Shown here piece after piece: positions 8,305 to 18,529 of a stretch of DNA of 64,000 nt. The first letter of the stretch is position 1; each line of letters starts with the position of its first letter. The stretch comes from Comamonadaceae bacterium (GTDB lineage: Bacteria; Pseudomonadota; Gammaproteobacteria; Burkholderiales; Burkholderiaceae_C). The stretch spans positions 458,288-522,287 of the forward strand of contig JAAFIW010000001.1 in NCBI GenBank assembly GCA_013297875.1, in the 5' to 3' direction. Position numbers and translations under genes: made by a program. The notes beneath the pieces are model-generated. The model made no database searches, had not been told where the DNA came from, and saw only the letters and a program-made list of their open reading frames with translations.

Positions 8305-9294
8305 TTAGCGTTTATCCAGGCCAGCGGGCGGCCAGCTTTCGAGTTTCATGCCCAGTGTCAACCCACGGGATGCAAGCACTTCTTTGATTTCGTTCAATGA
8401 TTTTCGCCCCAAATTCGGGGTTTTCAGCAGCTCATTTTCAGTGCGCTGGATTAAATCACCAATGTAATAAATATTCTCTGCCTTTAGACAGTTTGCTGAC
8501 CGTACCGTCAACTCCAGTTCATCTACGGGTCGCAGCAAAATTGGATCGAATTGCTGCGAGGCCCGCTGAACCGGCATATCAAATGCGGCCAATTCGCTAC
8601 CCTCTAACTGCGCAAATACAGCCAATTGCTCAACCAGAATCTTGGCGGACGCCCGCACGGCGTCTTCGGCGCTGATGGCACCGTTGGTTTCAATTTCAAC
8701 GACCAGCTTGTCCAGATCCGTGCGTTGCTCAACCCGGGCGCTTTCCACCGTGTAGCTCACACGTTTCACAGGGGAAAACGAGGCATCCAGCACAATTCTT
8801 CCAATAGACTTGGTTGGCTCGTCGCCATAGCGCCGCATGGTACCCGGCACATAGCCGCGGCCCTTCTCGACCTTGATTTGCATATCAATTTTGCCACCTT
8901 GAGACAAATGGGCTATAACATGTTCAGGGTTCACAATTTCCACATCGTGGGGCGTTTGAATATCTGCGGCAGTCACAACGCCGACACCGTCTTTGCGTAA
9001 GCTGAGCGTAACCTCATCCCGATTGTGCAGCTTGAATACGACACCTTTCAGATTGAGTAAGATGCCAATAACATCTTCCTGCACACCGTCGATTGAGGAG
9101 TACTCATGCAGCACACCTGCGATCGTTACTTCCGTGGCAGAATAACCGACCATGGACGATAACAATACCCTGCGCAAGGCATTGCCCAAGGTATGGCCGT
9201 AACCGCGCTCAAACGGCTCAAGCGTCACACGGGCCTTGTTCAAGGCCAACTGGTCGACATTAATGGATTTTGGTTTCAACAAATTGGTTTGCAT
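8305..9294 (-). CDS. rpoA: RNA polymerase alpha subunit
   Basis: 329-residue alpha subunit. The N-terminal assembly domain (about 1-230) includes [22 protein letters not shown] linker leads to the C-terminal domain (about 245-329) that contacts UP elements and activators, with the helix-hairpin-helix [18 protein letters not shown]. The length is normal for Betaproteobacteria. It lies between rpsD and rplQ in the usual alpha-operon order. Confidence 0.98.
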   Translation of the reverse strand: MQTNLLKPKSINVDQLALNKARVTLEPFERGYGHTLGNALRRVLLSSMVGYSATEVTIAGVLHEYSSIDGVQEDVIGILLNLKGVVFKLHNRDEVTLSLRKDGVGVVTAADIQTPHDVEIVNPEHVIAHLSQGGKIDMQIKVEKGRGYVPGTMRRYGDEPTKSIGRIVLDASFSPVKRVSYTVESARVEQRTDLDKLVVEIETNGAISAEDAVRASAKILVEQLAVFAQLEGSELAAFDMPVQRASQQFDPILLRPVDELELTVRSANCLKAENIYYIGDLIQRTENELLKTPNLGRKSLNEIKEVLASRGLTLGMKLESWPPAGLDKR

Positions 9295-9399
9295 TCGGTC
9301 TTCCTCTCAATACCCTCGGCTCGTTAAACCGATAAGGCTGGTGAAGCACCCACTCTGCGACATGCAGGTAGGGACAAGAACTAACAGTCGAAAGATTGT

Positions 9400-10023
9400 T
9401 TAACGTGAATACAGCTCAACAATGAGTGATTCGTTAATATCTGCGGCAAACTGGTCGCGGTCTGGCACCTTCTTGAAAATACCTTCCGCTTTTTCGGCGT
9501 TCACCTCAACCCAGGCAGGGATACCGACCTGTTGAGCCAACTGTAAGGCTTCCGCAATTCGGTTCTGCTTTTTGGACTTGTCGCGCACGGCAATCACGTC
9601 GCCGGTCTTAACCAAATACGACGGTATGTTGACAGACTGGCCGTTCACGACAATGGCCTTGTGCGAAACCAGTTGGCGCGCTTCAGCCCGGGTTGAACCG
9701 AATCCCATTCTATAAACCACGTTGTCCAGGCGGGATTCAAGGATAAATAGCAGATTGGCACCTGTGTTGCCCTTGCGACGGTCTGCTTCCGCAAAGTACC
9801 GGCGAAATTGTCGTTCCATGATGCCATACATCCGCTTGACCTTCTGTTTCTCGCGAAGCTGCAAGCCAAAATCGGAGGTACGCTGGCCCGATGTGCGTCC
9901 GTGCTGACCAGGCTTGGAGTCGAACTTGACCTTGTCCGCGATCGAGCGCCGCGCACTCTTCAAGAAAAGATCGGTGCCTTCCCGACGAGATAGTTTGGCT
10001 TTGGGGCCGAGGTAACGTGCCAC
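9400..10023 (-). CDS. rpsD: 30S ribosomal protein S4
   Basis: 207-residue S4, the primary 16S rRNA binder and, in enterobacteria, the translational repressor of the alpha operon. The N-terminus [19 protein letters not shown] and the S4 RNA-binding domain (about 97-160, including [31 protein letters not shown]) are clear. This form lacks the Cys zinc motif. The 105-base gap before rpoA could hold a leader but no structure is obvious. Confidence 0.97.
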   Translation of the reverse strand: MARYLGPKAKLSRREGTDLFLKSARRSIADKVKFDSKPGQHGRTSGQRTSDFGLQLREKQKVKRMYGIMERQFRRYFAEADRRKGNTGANLLFILESRLDNVVYRMGFGSTRAEARQLVSHKAIVVNGQSVNIPSYLVKTGDVIAVRDKSKKQNRIAEALQLAQQVGIPAWVEVNAEKAEGIFKKVPDRDQFAADINESLIVELYSR

Positions 10024-10105
10024 TGAATTTCCTTTGTATCAACTGCCACAATGAATTTGTGGGAGCCAAACGCTCACAAGCGGTTGGCGGTGGGCTTACT
10101 AAATA

Positions 10106-10510
10106 TTAAATACGACGACGTTTCTGTGGGCGACAACCGTTGTGCGGCACAGGTGTTACATCTGCGATGGATGTGATCCTGATACCTAGCGCCGCCAGAG
10201 CGCGCACCGAAGACTCCCGACCGGGACCAGGGCCTTTAATTTCTACATCCAGGTTCTTGATCCCCTGTTCGATCGCAGCTCGTCCCGCCACTTCGGAGGC
10301 AACTTGAGCCGCATACGGCGTCGACTTACGCGAACCCTTGAACCCTTGACCGCCTGAGGAAGCCCAAGAAAGGGAATTTCCCTGGCGATCTGTTATTGTA
10401 ATAATCGTGTTGTTGAATGACGCGTGCACGTGCGCAACGCCATCCGCAACATTCTTCCGTACCTTTTTACGCACACGTTGGGCGGCGCTACTTGCTGGTG
10501 CTTTTGCCAT
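10106..10510 (-). CDS. rpsK: 30S ribosomal protein S11
   Basis: 134-residue S11, a platform protein of the small subunit. The motifs [20 protein letters not shown] and [17 protein letters not shown] and the C-terminus [13 protein letters not shown] are diagnostic. It sits between rpsM (19-base gap) and rpsD as in the standard alpha operon. Confidence 0.97.
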   Translation of the reverse strand: MAKAPASSAAQRVRKKVRKNVADGVAHVHASFNNTIITITDRQGNSLSWASSGGQGFKGSRKSTPYAAQVASEVAGRAAIEQGIKNLDVEIKGPGPGRESSVRALAALGIRITSIADVTPVPHNGCRPQKRRRI

Positions 10511-10529
10511 ATATCGAATTCCTTAGCGA

Positions 10530-10895
10530 TTATTTCTTGAGCGAGGCTGCCGCTTTGCGAGGCCCCTTGCGGGTGCGTGCATTGGTTCTGGTGCGTTGCC
10601 CACGCATTGGAAGTCCACGACGATGCCGGAAACCACGATAGCAACCGATATCCATCAGTCGCTTAATATTCATCGTTGTTTCACGACGCAGATCGCCCTC
10701 GATGGTGATCAACGCAATCTGATCCCGAATTTTTTCTAGATCCCCATCTGTTAGATCCTTGACCTTTTTTGAATACTCAATGCCACAGGCTTCGCAAATT
10801 TTGCGCGCCCGAGTGCGTCCGATTCCAAAAATGGCCGTCAGACCGATCTCCGCATGCTTATGTGGAGGAATATTAATGCCAGCAATACGTGCCAT
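10530..10895 (-). CDS. rpsM: 30S ribosomal protein S13
   Basis: 121-residue S13, located in the head of the small subunit next to the P-site tRNA. The N-terminus [20 protein letters not shown], the helix-hairpin-helix [12 protein letters not shown] and the basic C-terminus [17 protein letters not shown] identify it. It is the first S-protein gene of the alpha operon here, 29 bases after rpmJ. Confidence 0.97.
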   Translation of the reverse strand: MARIAGINIPPHKHAEIGLTAIFGIGRTRARKICEACGIEYSKKVKDLTDGDLEKIRDQIALITIEGDLRRETTMNIKRLMDIGCYRGFRHRRGLPMRGQRTRTNARTRKGPRKAAASLKK

Positions 10896-10924
10896 ATTTG
10901 TCTATCCTAGATGACGGTTCACAA

Positions 10925-11038
10925 TCAGCCTTGCCGCTGCTTATGCCGTGGATCCGTGCAAATCACACGAACCACGCCATTGCGACGAATAATTTTGCAA
11001 TTGCGGCAAATTTTCTTCACTGATGCTGAGACTCTCAT
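10925..11038 (-). CDS. rpmJ: 50S ribosomal protein L36
   Basis: 37-residue L36, found by reading the gap between secY and rpsM. It starts [16 protein letters not shown] and ends PRHKQRQG. The zinc ligands CxxC, a third Cys (VICTDP) and His are intact, so this is the zinc-containing form. infA, which commonly sits between secY and rpmJ in Betaproteobacteria, is absent from the 69-base gap. Confidence 0.95.
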   Translation of the reverse strand: MRVSASVKKICRNCKIIRRNGVVRVICTDPRHKQRQG

Positions 11039-11107
11039 ACAAAGCTCCTAAATTCAAACGCGATTCAAAAATCTCTCAATACTTACATGTCTGGAAAGCA
11101 AAACCAT

Positions 11108-12418
11108 CTAAGACGATTTGAAGTTTGCCTTCTTCAGCAACGATTCATACTGCTGCGACATCATGTAATTCTGTACCTGGGACATGAAGTCCATAGTGAC
11201 AACAACAATAATCAACAGCGAAGTCCCACCAAAGTTGAATGGAACGTTGTAGTTTAAAATCAAAAACTCAGGGATCAGACAAACAAATGTGATGTAGATA
11301 GCACCTGCCAGTGTCAAACGCACCAGTATCTTGTCAATGTACTTGGCCGTCTGCTCTCCGGGGCGTATACCGGGGACAAATGCACCGCTCTTTTTCAGGT
11401 TATCTGCGGTCTCGCGGCTGTTAAAAACCAGCGCGGTGTAGAAAAAACAGAAAAATACGATCGCAGCAGCATACAAAAACACATAAATAGGCTGGCCTGG
11501 TGTCAACATGGAGGCCATGTCCTTCAGCCATCTCATACTGTCACCCGTGGCGAACCAACTCACCATGGTTGCAGGCAACAAAATAATCGACGAGGCGAAG
11601 ATCGGCGGAATAACACCAGCCATGTTCAACTTCAGAGGCAGATGCGAAGACTGACCTCCGTACACTTTATTTCCAACCTGCCGACGTGCGTAATTAACAA
11701 GTATCTTGCGCTGCCCGCGCTCCACATAAACCACAAAATACGTCACCAGACCGACCAATGCAACAATGAACACGGAAGCGAGGATACTCATCGCACCAGT
11801 TCGCACCAACTCCAGCAATCCACCAATGGCACTTGGTAGTCCCGCCGCAATACCGGCAAAGATCAGTATAGATATGCCGTTTCCAAGGCCTCGCTCAGTA
11901 ATTTGCTCGCCCAACCACATCAAAAACATTGTTCCAGCTGTCAAACTCACGGCGGCTGTCACGCGGAAGCCCATTCCCGGATTCAACACAAGCCCAGGCG
12001 AACCTTCCAAAGCCAAAGCTATACCGACCGACTGAAATATAGCCAGCGCCAAGGTTCCATACCGGGTGTATTGCGTAATCTTCCGGCGACCAGATTCACC
12101 TTCTTTTTTCAACTGCTCAAATGTCGGAACCACATAGGTCAATAACTGCATCACAATCGATGCAGAGATGTAGGGCATGATGCCCAAGGCAAATACCGTA
12201 AACCGCGATAGTGCACCGCCAGAGAACATATTGAATAAACTCAATATGCCACCCTGCTGACCTTTGAACAGCTGCTGCAATTGATTGGGGTCAATTCCTG
12301 GAACAGGAATGTGTGCACCTATTCGATACACAATCAGAGCCAACAGCAAGAAAATCAGCCGGCGACGCAAGTCCCCAAATTTTCCCGTTTTAGCTATTTG
12401 CGCTGATTGATTAGCCAC
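11108..12418 (-). CDS. secY: Preprotein translocase subunit SecY
   Basis: 436-residue SecY, the channel subunit of the SecYEG translocon in the inner membrane, with ten predicted membrane segments. Diagnostic motifs are the N-terminal [27 protein letters not shown] (described here by its key residues [10 protein letters not shown]), the plug and lateral gate region [17 protein letters not shown], and the cytoplasmic loop arginines near [13 protein letters not shown]. The start is GTG. It follows rplO in the standard spc order. Confidence 0.97.
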   Translation of the reverse strand: MANQSAQIAKTGKFGDLRRRLIFLLLALIVYRIGAHIPVPGIDPNQLQQLFKGQQGGILSLFNMFSGGALSRFTVFALGIMPYISASIVMQLLTYVVPTFEQLKKEGESGRRKITQYTRYGTLALAIFQSVGIALALEGSPGLVLNPGMGFRVTAAVSLTAGTMFLMWLGEQITERGLGNGISILIFAGIAAGLPSAIGGLLELVRTGAMSILASVFIVALVGLVTYFVVYVERGQRKILVNYARRQVGNKVYGGQSSHLPLKLNMAGVIPPIFASSIILLPATMVSWFATGDSMRWLKDMASMLTPGQPIYVFLYAAAIVFFCFFYTALVFNSRETADNLKKSGAFVPGIRPGEQTAKYIDKILVRLTLAGAIYITFVCLIPEFLILNYNVPFNFGGTSLLIIVVVTMDFMSQVQNYMMSQQYESLLKKANFKSS

Positions 12419-12444
12419 GTGAATTACTCAATTAATTGGTAGAA

Positions 12445-12876
12445 TCAGGCAACCGTTCCGCCAACGGCCTCAATCAACTTTTTGGCTGAAACAGTTGCTG
12501 AAACGCCATTGATCTTCAGCGCCTTGCTCAGGGCACCTGTATTTACGATTTTGACATTACGAACCAATTGACCAACTAATCCGGCTTGCTTGAGTGAAAC
12601 CAAGTCAATGTCAACAAACGTCAGTTTTTCCAGGGCCGCCAAAGTCACCTCGGCATTGAACTTGAGATTCTGCGATTTGAATCCGCGCTTTGGCAGTCTG
12701 CGCTGTAAAGGCATCTGACCGCCCTCAAAACCGACCTTGTGATACCCGCCAGCTCGCGATTTTTGACCCTTATGGCCACGGCCGGCTGTTTTGCCGAGAC
12801 CCGAACCAATGCCACGGCCGACTCGCCGCTTTGAATGCTTGGCACCTGTCGCAGGCTTAATATTATTCAATTCCAT
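12445..12876 (-). CDS. rplO: 50S ribosomal protein L15
   Basis: 143-residue L15. The glycine-rich N-terminal extension ([20 protein letters not shown]) and the segment [16 protein letters not shown] are characteristic. It lies between rpmD (9-base gap) and secY (26-base gap). Confidence 0.97.
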   Translation of the reverse strand: MELNNIKPATGAKHSKRRVGRGIGSGLGKTAGRGHKGQKSRAGGYHKVGFEGGQMPLQRRLPKRGFKSQNLKFNAEVTLAALEKLTFVDIDLVSLKQAGLVGQLVRNVKIVNTGALSKALKINGVSATVSAKKLIEAVGGTVA

Positions 12877-12885
12877 AGCTTTACC

Positions 12886-13068
12886 TTACAACACCTTAAC
12901 GAGGTAGCTGATCTTATTGATCATTCCGCGGACAGCAGGTGTATCCTGCAATTCGCTGACACTGTTCAGCTTGCGCAACCCTAGCCCCCGCACTGTTGCA
13001 CGGTGAGAAACTTTCGTACCAATCGGGCTACGAACCAATTGAACTTTGACTGTCTGGGAATCGCTCAT
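12886..13068 (-). CDS. rpmD: 50S ribosomal protein L30
   Basis: 60-residue L30. The ATG at 13068 ([17 protein letters not shown]) is chosen because it gives the family length; a longer frame from 13089 would overlap rpsE. The motif [23 protein letters not shown] is diagnostic (key residues RGLGLRK and DTPAVRGM). Confidence 0.95.
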   Translation of the reverse strand: MSDSQTVKVQLVRSPIGTKVSHRATVRGLGLRKLNSVSELQDTPAVRGMINKISYLVKVL

Positions 13069-13085
13069 GTTTTCGGCTCCGATCA

Positions 13086-13604
13086 TCAAGCAAAAATTTC
13101 TTCAACCGATTTACCGCGCTTTGCAGCAACATCGGAAGGGGTCGTTGAATGCTTCAAGGCGTCCAGCGTAGCGCGCACCATGTTGTAAGGATTGGTAGAA
13201 CCGTGGCTCTTGGCAACAATATCGGTAATGCCCATCACTTCAAATACAGCCCGCATAGGGCCACCTGCAATAATTCCAGTTCCTTTTGGAGCTGGTGCCA
13301 TCATGACATTGGCAGCGCCGTGGTGACCCTTCACGTTGTGGTGAATCGATCCGTTCTTGAGTGACACCTTCGTCATGTTCCGGCGCGCTTCTTCCATCGC
13401 CTTTTGAACAGCTGCAGGCACTTCTTTGGACTTGCCCTTGCCCATTCCAACGCGACCGTCACCATCGCCGACAACCGTGAGGGCAGCGAAACCTAAAATA
13501 CGACCGCCCTTCACCACTTTGGTTACACGGTTTACCGCGATCATCTTTTCCCGCAAACCGTCTTCTGGACCGTCACTTTGGGTTTTTGCTTGAACTTTTG
13601 CCAT
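13086..13604 (-). CDS. rpsE: 30S ribosomal protein S5
   Basis: 172-residue S5, involved in decoding fidelity and mRNA entry. It has the double-stranded RNA-binding fold ([24 protein letters not shown] region) and the C-terminal [19 protein letters not shown] segment. It follows rplR by 18 bases and ends 17 bases before rpmD. Confidence 0.97.
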   Translation of the reverse strand: MAKVQAKTQSDGPEDGLREKMIAVNRVTKVVKGGRILGFAALTVVGDGDGRVGMGKGKSKEVPAAVQKAMEEARRNMTKVSLKNGSIHHNVKGHHGAANVMMAPAPKGTGIIAGGPMRAVFEVMGITDIVAKSHGSTNPYNMVRATLDALKHSTTPSDVAAKRGKSVEEIFA

Positions 13605-13622
13605 GATTGTTTCCGTACAGGG

Positions 13623-13988
13623 TTAGAACTGCAAGCCCGCTTCACGCGCTGCGTCTGCCAAAGCTTTGACTCGCCCGTGATAGGCGAACCCAGCGCGATC
13701 AAAAGCAACTTTCTCGATACCGGCAGCTTTGGCTTTTTCAGCTATTAATTTGCCAATCACTTGTGCGGCGGCGGTATTGCCGCCCCGACCCGCACCACCC
13801 AGGCTTTTGCGAACATCAGCCTGACTTGTTGATGCAGTAGCCACCACGGATGCTCCGTCGCCGGAAATAACCGTGGCGTAAATGTGCGTGTTGGTTCGAT
13901 TCACAGTGAGTCGAGCAACGCCCTGAATTGCGATGCGAATCCGCGTCTGACGAGACCTGCGAAGCCGCTGTTCTTTTTTGGTCAACAT
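13623..13988 (-). CDS. rplR: 50S ribosomal protein L18
   Basis: 121-residue L18, which binds 5S rRNA. It begins [19 protein letters not shown] and ends with the conserved [26 protein letters not shown] region. It is 11 bases after rplF in the spc operon. Confidence 0.97.
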   Translation of the reverse strand: MLTKKEQRLRRSRQTRIRIAIQGVARLTVNRTNTHIYATVISGDGASVVATASTSQADVRKSLGGAGRGGNTAAAQVIGKLIAEKAKAAGIEKVAFDRAGFAYHGRVKALADAAREAGLQF

Positions 13989-13999
13989 GATTCAGCTCC

Positions 14000-14533
14000 T
14001 TACTTCTTCTTGGTCTCTTTGATCGTGATCTTCTCGTCGGCGTATCGAACACCCTTGCCTTTATACGGCTCAGGCGGACGGATAGCCCTGATTTCAGCGG
14101 CAATTTGCCCAACACGTTGGCGATCGGCACCTTTGATAACGATCTCGGTTGGCGTCGGCGTGGCAACTGAAATGCCAACAGGCATATCCTTGTTAACTGG
14201 ATGCGAATATCCAACAGACAGGTTCAACTTCGTGCCTTGTGCCTGAGCCTTGTAGCCCACGCCAACCAGGCTCAGCTTCTTCTCAAAGCCCTTGGTCACA
14301 CCTACCACCATGTTGTTCACCAGCTGGCGCATCGTGCCGCTCATGGCATTTGCTTCCCGGGAGTCATTGGCTGGCTCAAAGCTCAGCTTACCCTCCCGGT
14401 TGGCAATCCGAACCAAGGCATTTTGAGAGAGCGACAGACTGCCGCCAGAACCCTTGATGCTGATTTCATCCGGCTGAATGGACACTTCTACCCCTTGAGG
14501 TAGCGTGACCGGCATTTTTCCGACTCGTGACAT
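14000..14533 (-). CDS. rplF: 50S ribosomal protein L6
   Basis: 177-residue L6 with two tandem L6 folds. It begins [19 protein letters not shown] and has the C-terminal signature [16 protein letters not shown] near the sarcin-ricin contact surface. It is 15 bases downstream of rpsH. Confidence 0.97.
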   Translation of the reverse strand: MSRVGKMPVTLPQGVEVSIQPDEISIKGSGGSLSLSQNALVRIANREGKLSFEPANDSREANAMSGTMRQLVNNMVVGVTKGFEKKLSLVGVGYKAQAQGTKLNLSVGYSHPVNKDMPVGISVATPTPTEIVIKGADRQRVGQIAAEIRAIRPPEPYKGKGVRYADEKITIKETKKK

Positions 14534-14548
14534 ATCAAACCTCTTTTT

Positions 14549-14944
14549 TTAGGCAACGTAGCAAAGGACTTCGCCACCAACGCCAGTAGCGCGAGCCTTG
14601 CGGTCAGTCATTACGCCCTTGGGGGTTGTGACAATCGCCACACCCAGACCATTCTGCACATGCGGAATGGCATCTCTACCCTTATAGACCCGCAGTCCGG
14701 GACGGCTCACGCGCTCGATGCGCTCAATTACCGGACGCCCTGCGTAGTATTTCAGGGCAATTTCCAAGTGGGATTTCCCGTCTTCGGTCTTGATCTGAAA
14801 GCCATCAATATAGCCCTCATCTTTCAATACCTGTGCAATCGCGGTTTTCACCTTGGAGGCAGGAACTGAAACAGTTACCTTGGAAACCATTTGAGCGTTT
14901 CTTATGCGCGTCAACAGGTCAGCAATGGGATCACTCATACTCAT
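14549..14944 (-). CDS. rpsH: 30S ribosomal protein S8
   Basis: 131-residue S8, a central 16S rRNA binder and, in E. coli, the spc operon autoregulator. It begins [19 protein letters not shown] and ends with the conserved [22 protein letters not shown] motif. The gap to rpsN is 20 bases. Confidence 0.97.
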   Translation of the reverse strand: MSMSDPIADLLTRIRNAQMVSKVTVSVPASKVKTAIAQVLKDEGYIDGFQIKTEDGKSHLEIALKYYAGRPVIERIERVSRPGLRVYKGRDAIPHVQNGLGVAIVTTPKGVMTDRKARATGVGGEVLCYVA

Positions 14945-14964
14945 AGTTATAACTCCTGCTCGAC

Positions 14965-15270
14965 CTACCAGCTAGCTTTGGTAATGCCGGGAATATCGCC
15001 AGCAAACGCCATTTCACGAATCTTTGCCCGACCCAGACCAAATTGCCTGAACGTACCACGTGGGCGACCTGTTATTTCACAGCGATTGCGCTGGCGAGTC
15101 GGATTTGCATTTCGGGGTATTTTTTGCAAAGCCAAGCGCGCCATGGCGCGCTCTTCGTCGCTCTTCTTGGCATTTCCCGCCAAAGCCTTCAGCTCAGCAT
15201 GCTTTTTTGCATACTTTGCCACCAAGCGGTCGCGTTTCAATTCACGCTGAATCAAAGCTACTTTAGCCAT
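14965..15270 (-). CDS. rpsN: 30S ribosomal protein S14
   Basis: 101-residue S14 of the long, zinc-independent type: the CxxC pairs of the short form are missing and only the Cys in [11 protein letters not shown] remains. The start is the ATG at 15270 ([16 protein letters not shown]); a longer frame upstream would overlap rplE. The C-terminus is [10 protein letters not shown]. Confidence 0.96.
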   Translation of the reverse strand: MAKVALIQRELKRDRLVAKYAKKHAELKALAGNAKKSDEERAMARLALQKIPRNANPTRQRNRCEITGRPRGTFRQFGLGRAKIREMAFAGDIPGITKASW

Positions 15271-15278
15271 ACTACGCC

Positions 15279-15818
15279 TCAGTTCTTGAACGGGAAACGG
15301 AAACCAGCGAGGAGTGCCTTGCATTCCTCATCTGTTTTGGCCGTTGTGGTGATGCTAATATTGAGGCCGCGCAAGGCATCAACTTTGTCGTATTCAATTT
15401 CAGGGAAAATGATCTGCTCTTTGACGCCTATGTTGTAGTTACCGCGACCATCAAATGCACGCCCGGAAATACCGCGGAAGTCACGCACCCTGGGCAGAGC
15501 CACGGTCACGAAGCGGTCAAGGAATTCATACATCTTGACGCCGCGCAAGGTCACCATGCAACCAATGGCCTGCCCCTCGCGGATTTTGAACCCGGCGATA
15601 GGTTTTTTGGCTTTTGTCACAACTGGCTTTTGACCTGCGATTTTGGTCATGTCGCCTACGGCGTTGTCCATCACTTTTTTGTCAGCCACCGCTTCGCTCA
15701 CACCCATATTCAGGGTGATTTTTGTAAGCCGCGGAACCTGCATCGGTGACGTATAACCGAATTTAGTCATCAACTCTGGTGCGATTTTTTCGCGGTAGTG
15801 CTGTTGTAGTCTTGCCAT
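15279..15818 (-). CDS. rplE: 50S ribosomal protein L5
   Basis: 179-residue L5, which binds 5S rRNA and contacts P-site tRNA. It begins [22 protein letters not shown] and contains the conserved [11 protein letters not shown] and RDFRGI motifs. It is 11 bases downstream of rplX. Confidence 0.97.
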   Translation of the reverse strand: MARLQQHYREKIAPELMTKFGYTSPMQVPRLTKITLNMGVSEAVADKKVMDNAVGDMTKIAGQKPVVTKAKKPIAGFKIREGQAIGCMVTLRGVKMYEFLDRFVTVALPRVRDFRGISGRAFDGRGNYNIGVKEQIIFPEIEYDKVDALRGLNISITTTAKTDEECKALLAGFRFPFKN

Positions 15819-15829
15819 GATATTTCGCC

Positions 15830-16150
15830 TTAGGCCAATTTAATCTCGTCACCGCTGGACTTGTACACGCGCACGCGCTTTCCATCAGCCAGCAACTTAA
15901 TGCCCACCCGATCAGCTTTTCCGGTCGCGACGTTGAAAATGGCGATATTGGACTGATGAATGGGCATTGATTTTTCAACAATTCCACCCGTAGAGCCTTT
16001 GAGCGGATTCGGTTTCGTGTGCTTTTTGACGATATTGATTCCGTCAATCAACACATAAGAATCATCTTTGCGCAGGGATACTTTTCCGCGCTTACCTTTG
16101 TCACGACCGGTTATGACGATAACGTCATCGCCTTTACGAATTTTGTTCAT
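15830..16150 (-). CDS. rplX: 50S ribosomal protein L24
   Basis: 106-residue L24, an assembly initiator of the large subunit. The KOW motif is at residues 3-36 ([21 protein letters not shown]). It lies between rplN (9-base gap) and rplE. Confidence 0.97.
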   Translation of the reverse strand: MNKIRKGDDVIVITGRDKGKRGKVSLRKDDSYVLIDGINIVKKHTKPNPLKGSTGGIVEKSMPIHQSNIAIFNVATGKADRVGIKLLADGKRVRVYKSSGDEIKLA

Positions 16151-16159
16151 GGCGACTCC

Positions 16160-16528
16160 TTACAAAACTTCCGGTGCCAACGACACGATCTTCATGAACT
16201 TCTCGGTACGCAATTCACGCGTGACCGGGCCAAAAATGCGGGTGCCAATGGGCTCGAGCTTGTTGTTCAGCAACACGGCGGCATTGCCATCAAACTTGAC
16301 GAGCGAGCCGTCTGCACGGCGAATGCCTTTGGCCGTGCGCACGACCACTGCACTGTAGACCTCGCCTTTTTTCACCCGACCCCGTGGGGCCGCTTCTTTG
16401 ATGCTGACTTTGATGACATCGCCCACGCTGGCGTAGCGGCGCTTGGAGCCGCCCAGCACTTTGATGCACAAAACCGATTTCGCACCGGTGTTGTCAGCCA
16501 CTTCTAGCCGAGATTCTGTTTGGATCAT
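16160..16528 (-). CDS. rplN: 50S ribosomal protein L14
   Basis: 122-residue L14. The ATG at 16528 ([17 protein letters not shown]) is the family start. It is the first gene of the spc operon here: upstream lies an apparent promoter and then glpD, not rpsQ, so the S10 operon must be elsewhere in the genome. Confidence 0.97.
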   Translation of the reverse strand: MIQTESRLEVADNTGAKSVLCIKVLGGSKRRYASVGDVIKVSIKEAAPRGRVKKGEVYSAVVVRTAKGIRRADGSLVKFDGNAAVLLNNKLEPIGTRIFGPVTRELRTEKFMKIVSLAPEVL

Positions 16529-16713
16529 TTGTCTTTGTTCCCAACTTGCATCCCTGAACACCTGCAACCCAATGTTGCGCAGTAAAAAGGATCAGTCTTG
16601 GGCCCGTCGTCTGCCACCTGAGCCATCTGCAGTCACATGTACCGCTTACAACTCACGCCGCATTCATTGGGCTAGATAAAAATAGTGTTGCACCTTTTCT
16701 GGCGCAGCCTGCG

Positions 16714-16743
16714 ATTGTCTACTGGATTGCGTCGCGCTGTCAA
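16714..16743 (-). promoter_or_regulatory. Candidate sigma70 promoter of the spc/alpha operon
   Basis: On the minus strand, a consensus TTGACA (-35, at 16743-16738) is followed after 18 bases by GACAAT (-10, at 16719-16714). It lies about 185 bases upstream of rplN and within the gap after glpD. It would drive the whole rplN-to-rplQ block. Confidence 0.65.
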
Positions 16744-16756
16744 CACCCTAGTGCAA

Positions 16757-18358
16757 TTATTTTTTGTTTGCGCCCATTCCGGTTGCGCTGTAGCTGTGCG
16801 CCAAGGCTTTGAACGCACTGATTTGAGGGTCGCAGGCGGTCTCTTTTTGAAGCAACTCGCCCACTTCGTCTGCCAGGCCAGCCGCTGAGACAGCATCGAC
16901 GAACAGCAGACGCGAGCGCCGGGCCAGCATGTCTTCAACTGTGCGGGCGTACTCGTGGTGTGCGGCGAAACGCACCATGCCCGCTGTCAAACCGGGAGCC
17001 AGCATGCGGTTGGAGCCGGGCTGTGCGCTGACCAGATCCTGTTCAGCGCCGTACAAATGCAAACCCGGCGCGTCGCAGACACGACCACCTGATGTGAGGG
17101 GGCCTTGGGCACCGACCAGCGGCAAATTGGCGGTTTTTGATTTGAGCAGCCGCGGCAGCAGCGCACTGTCCACACACCGCTGCAACACGTCTTCGGCCAT
17201 CGCGCGATAGGTTGTCCATTTACCGCCGGTCACGGTCACCAAACCGCTTTTGCTGACCCGCACCGTGTGTTCGCGGCTGATGCTTTGGGTGGCGTCGCCA
17301 TCGTCGCCCTGCGGCTTGACCAGCGGGCGCAACCCCACCCACACGCTACGGATGTCCTGCGGCGTGGGCGCGCGGCGCAGGTAGCGGGCCGCTTCACCCA
17401 GAATGAAATCCATCTCGTGGCCGAAGGGTCGGGGCTCGCGCGCCAGATCGTCCCGGGGCGTGTCGGTGGTGCCCAAAATCAGTTTGCCCATCCACGGCAC
17501 GGCAAACAGCACGCGACCATCGGCGGTTTTGGGTACCAGCAGCGCGTGGTTGGTCGGCGAAAAATCTCTGTCCACCACCACGTGGACGCCTTGGCTGGGG
17601 GCCACCATCGCAGCATTGGGGCGGCCCAGCGCTTGGGCGTCCTGCTCGCGCAAACTGTCAACCCATACGCCCGTTGCATTCACCACACAAGCGGCTGCCA
17701 AGCGCACGATTTGCCCGCTTTCCTGGTCACGACACACCAAACCGGTGACTTTGCCAGCGTCATGAATCAGGCCGACAGCGGCGCAGTAGTTCACCAGCAG
17801 CGCGCCGTGTTGCGCGGCGGTTCGGGCGATCGCCAGGGCCAGGCGTGCGTCGTCAAACTGGCCGTCCCAATACTTCACACCGCCCTTCAAGCCGTCGGCA
17901 CGCGCCGTCGGTAGCAGCGACAGGGTTTCAGCACGGTTGAGAAATTCGGTCGGGCCCAAACCAGCGCGACCCGCTAGTGCGTCATACATCTTCAGGCCCA
18001 CACCGTAAAACGGCGCTTCCCAGTGCCTGTAGCAGGGCATCACAAAAGGCAGAGGCTGGGCCAGATGCGGCGCGTTGTGCAGCAAGGTCGTGCGCTCGTG
18101 CAAGGCCTCGCGCACCAAGGAAACATTGCCTTGCGCCAGGTAGCGAACGCCACCATGCACCAGCTTGGTGGCGCGCGACGAGGTGCCGCCAGCGAAGTCG
18201 TGCGATTCCACCAGCACCACGCTCAAGCCACGCGATGCGGCATCCAGCGCGACGCCCAAACCTGTTGCACCGCCTCCGACGATGGCCAGGTCGTACCGAT
18301 GCGACTGGGCCAAGCGAGCCATCAGGTCGGGGCGCGATGTGGGTAAGGCGGCTGTCAT
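16757..18358 (-). CDS. glpD: Aerobic glycerol-3-phosphate dehydrogenase
   Basis: 533-residue FAD-dependent enzyme that oxidises sn-glycerol-3-phosphate to dihydroxyacetone phosphate and passes electrons to quinone at the inner membrane. The FAD-binding GGGATGLGVALDAASRG motif is at about residues 28-44. The family patterns SSRATKLVHGGVRYL and NATGVWVDSL are present, and the C-terminal DAO_C domain is complete. It completes the glycerol pathway with the transporter and glpK of the same cluster and lies 171 bases downstream of glpV on the same strand; a dispersed repeat occupies that gap. Confidence 0.95.
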   Translation of the reverse strand: MTAALPTSRPDLMARLAQSHRYDLAIVGGGATGLGVALDAASRGLSVVLVESHDFAGGTSSRATKLVHGGVRYLAQGNVSLVREALHERTTLLHNAPHLAQPLPFVMPCYRHWEAPFYGVGLKMYDALAGRAGLGPTEFLNRAETLSLLPTARADGLKGGVKYWDGQFDDARLALAIARTAAQHGALLVNYCAAVGLIHDAGKVTGLVCRDQESGQIVRLAAACVVNATGVWVDSLREQDAQALGRPNAAMVAPSQGVHVVVDRDFSPTNHALLVPKTADGRVLFAVPWMGKLILGTTDTPRDDLAREPRPFGHEMDFILGEAARYLRRAPTPQDIRSVWVGLRPLVKPQGDDGDATQSISREHTVRVSKSGLVTVTGGKWTTYRAMAEDVLQRCVDSALLPRLLKSKTANLPLVGAQGPLTSGGRVCDAPGLHLYGAEQDLVSAQPGSNRMLAPGLTAGMVRFAAHHEYARTVEDMLARRSRLLFVDAVSAAGLADEVGELLQKETACDPQISAFKALAHSYSATGMGANKK

Positions 18359-18395
18359 GGGGGTTAAAGCTGATAATTTGTGAGAAATAGGCCAC

Positions 18396-18441
18396 TAGCC
18401 CATATAAATGCTGCTCAAGCAGCTATCTATTTCGTAGCAAA
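18396..18441 (+). repeat. Dispersed 45-bp repeat, copy 2
   Basis: Near-consensus copy (GCCCATATAAATGCTGCTCA, then GCAGCTAT and GTAGCA) in the 171-base gap between glpD and glpV. Nothing else is evident in that gap. Confidence 0.88.
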
Positions 18442-18529
18442 CAAGCTTCGTCTTGCGGCTGGCCACCTGCGTTGAACGTCGATGGCCAGGGACAAAACAG
18501 CTCAGTTAAACACTGACTTTGAGAGCGGC

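Noticed and set aside
11039..11107. infA in the secY-rpmJ gap
   Set aside because: The gap is only 69 bases, too short for the 72-codon gene, and has no matching sequence.
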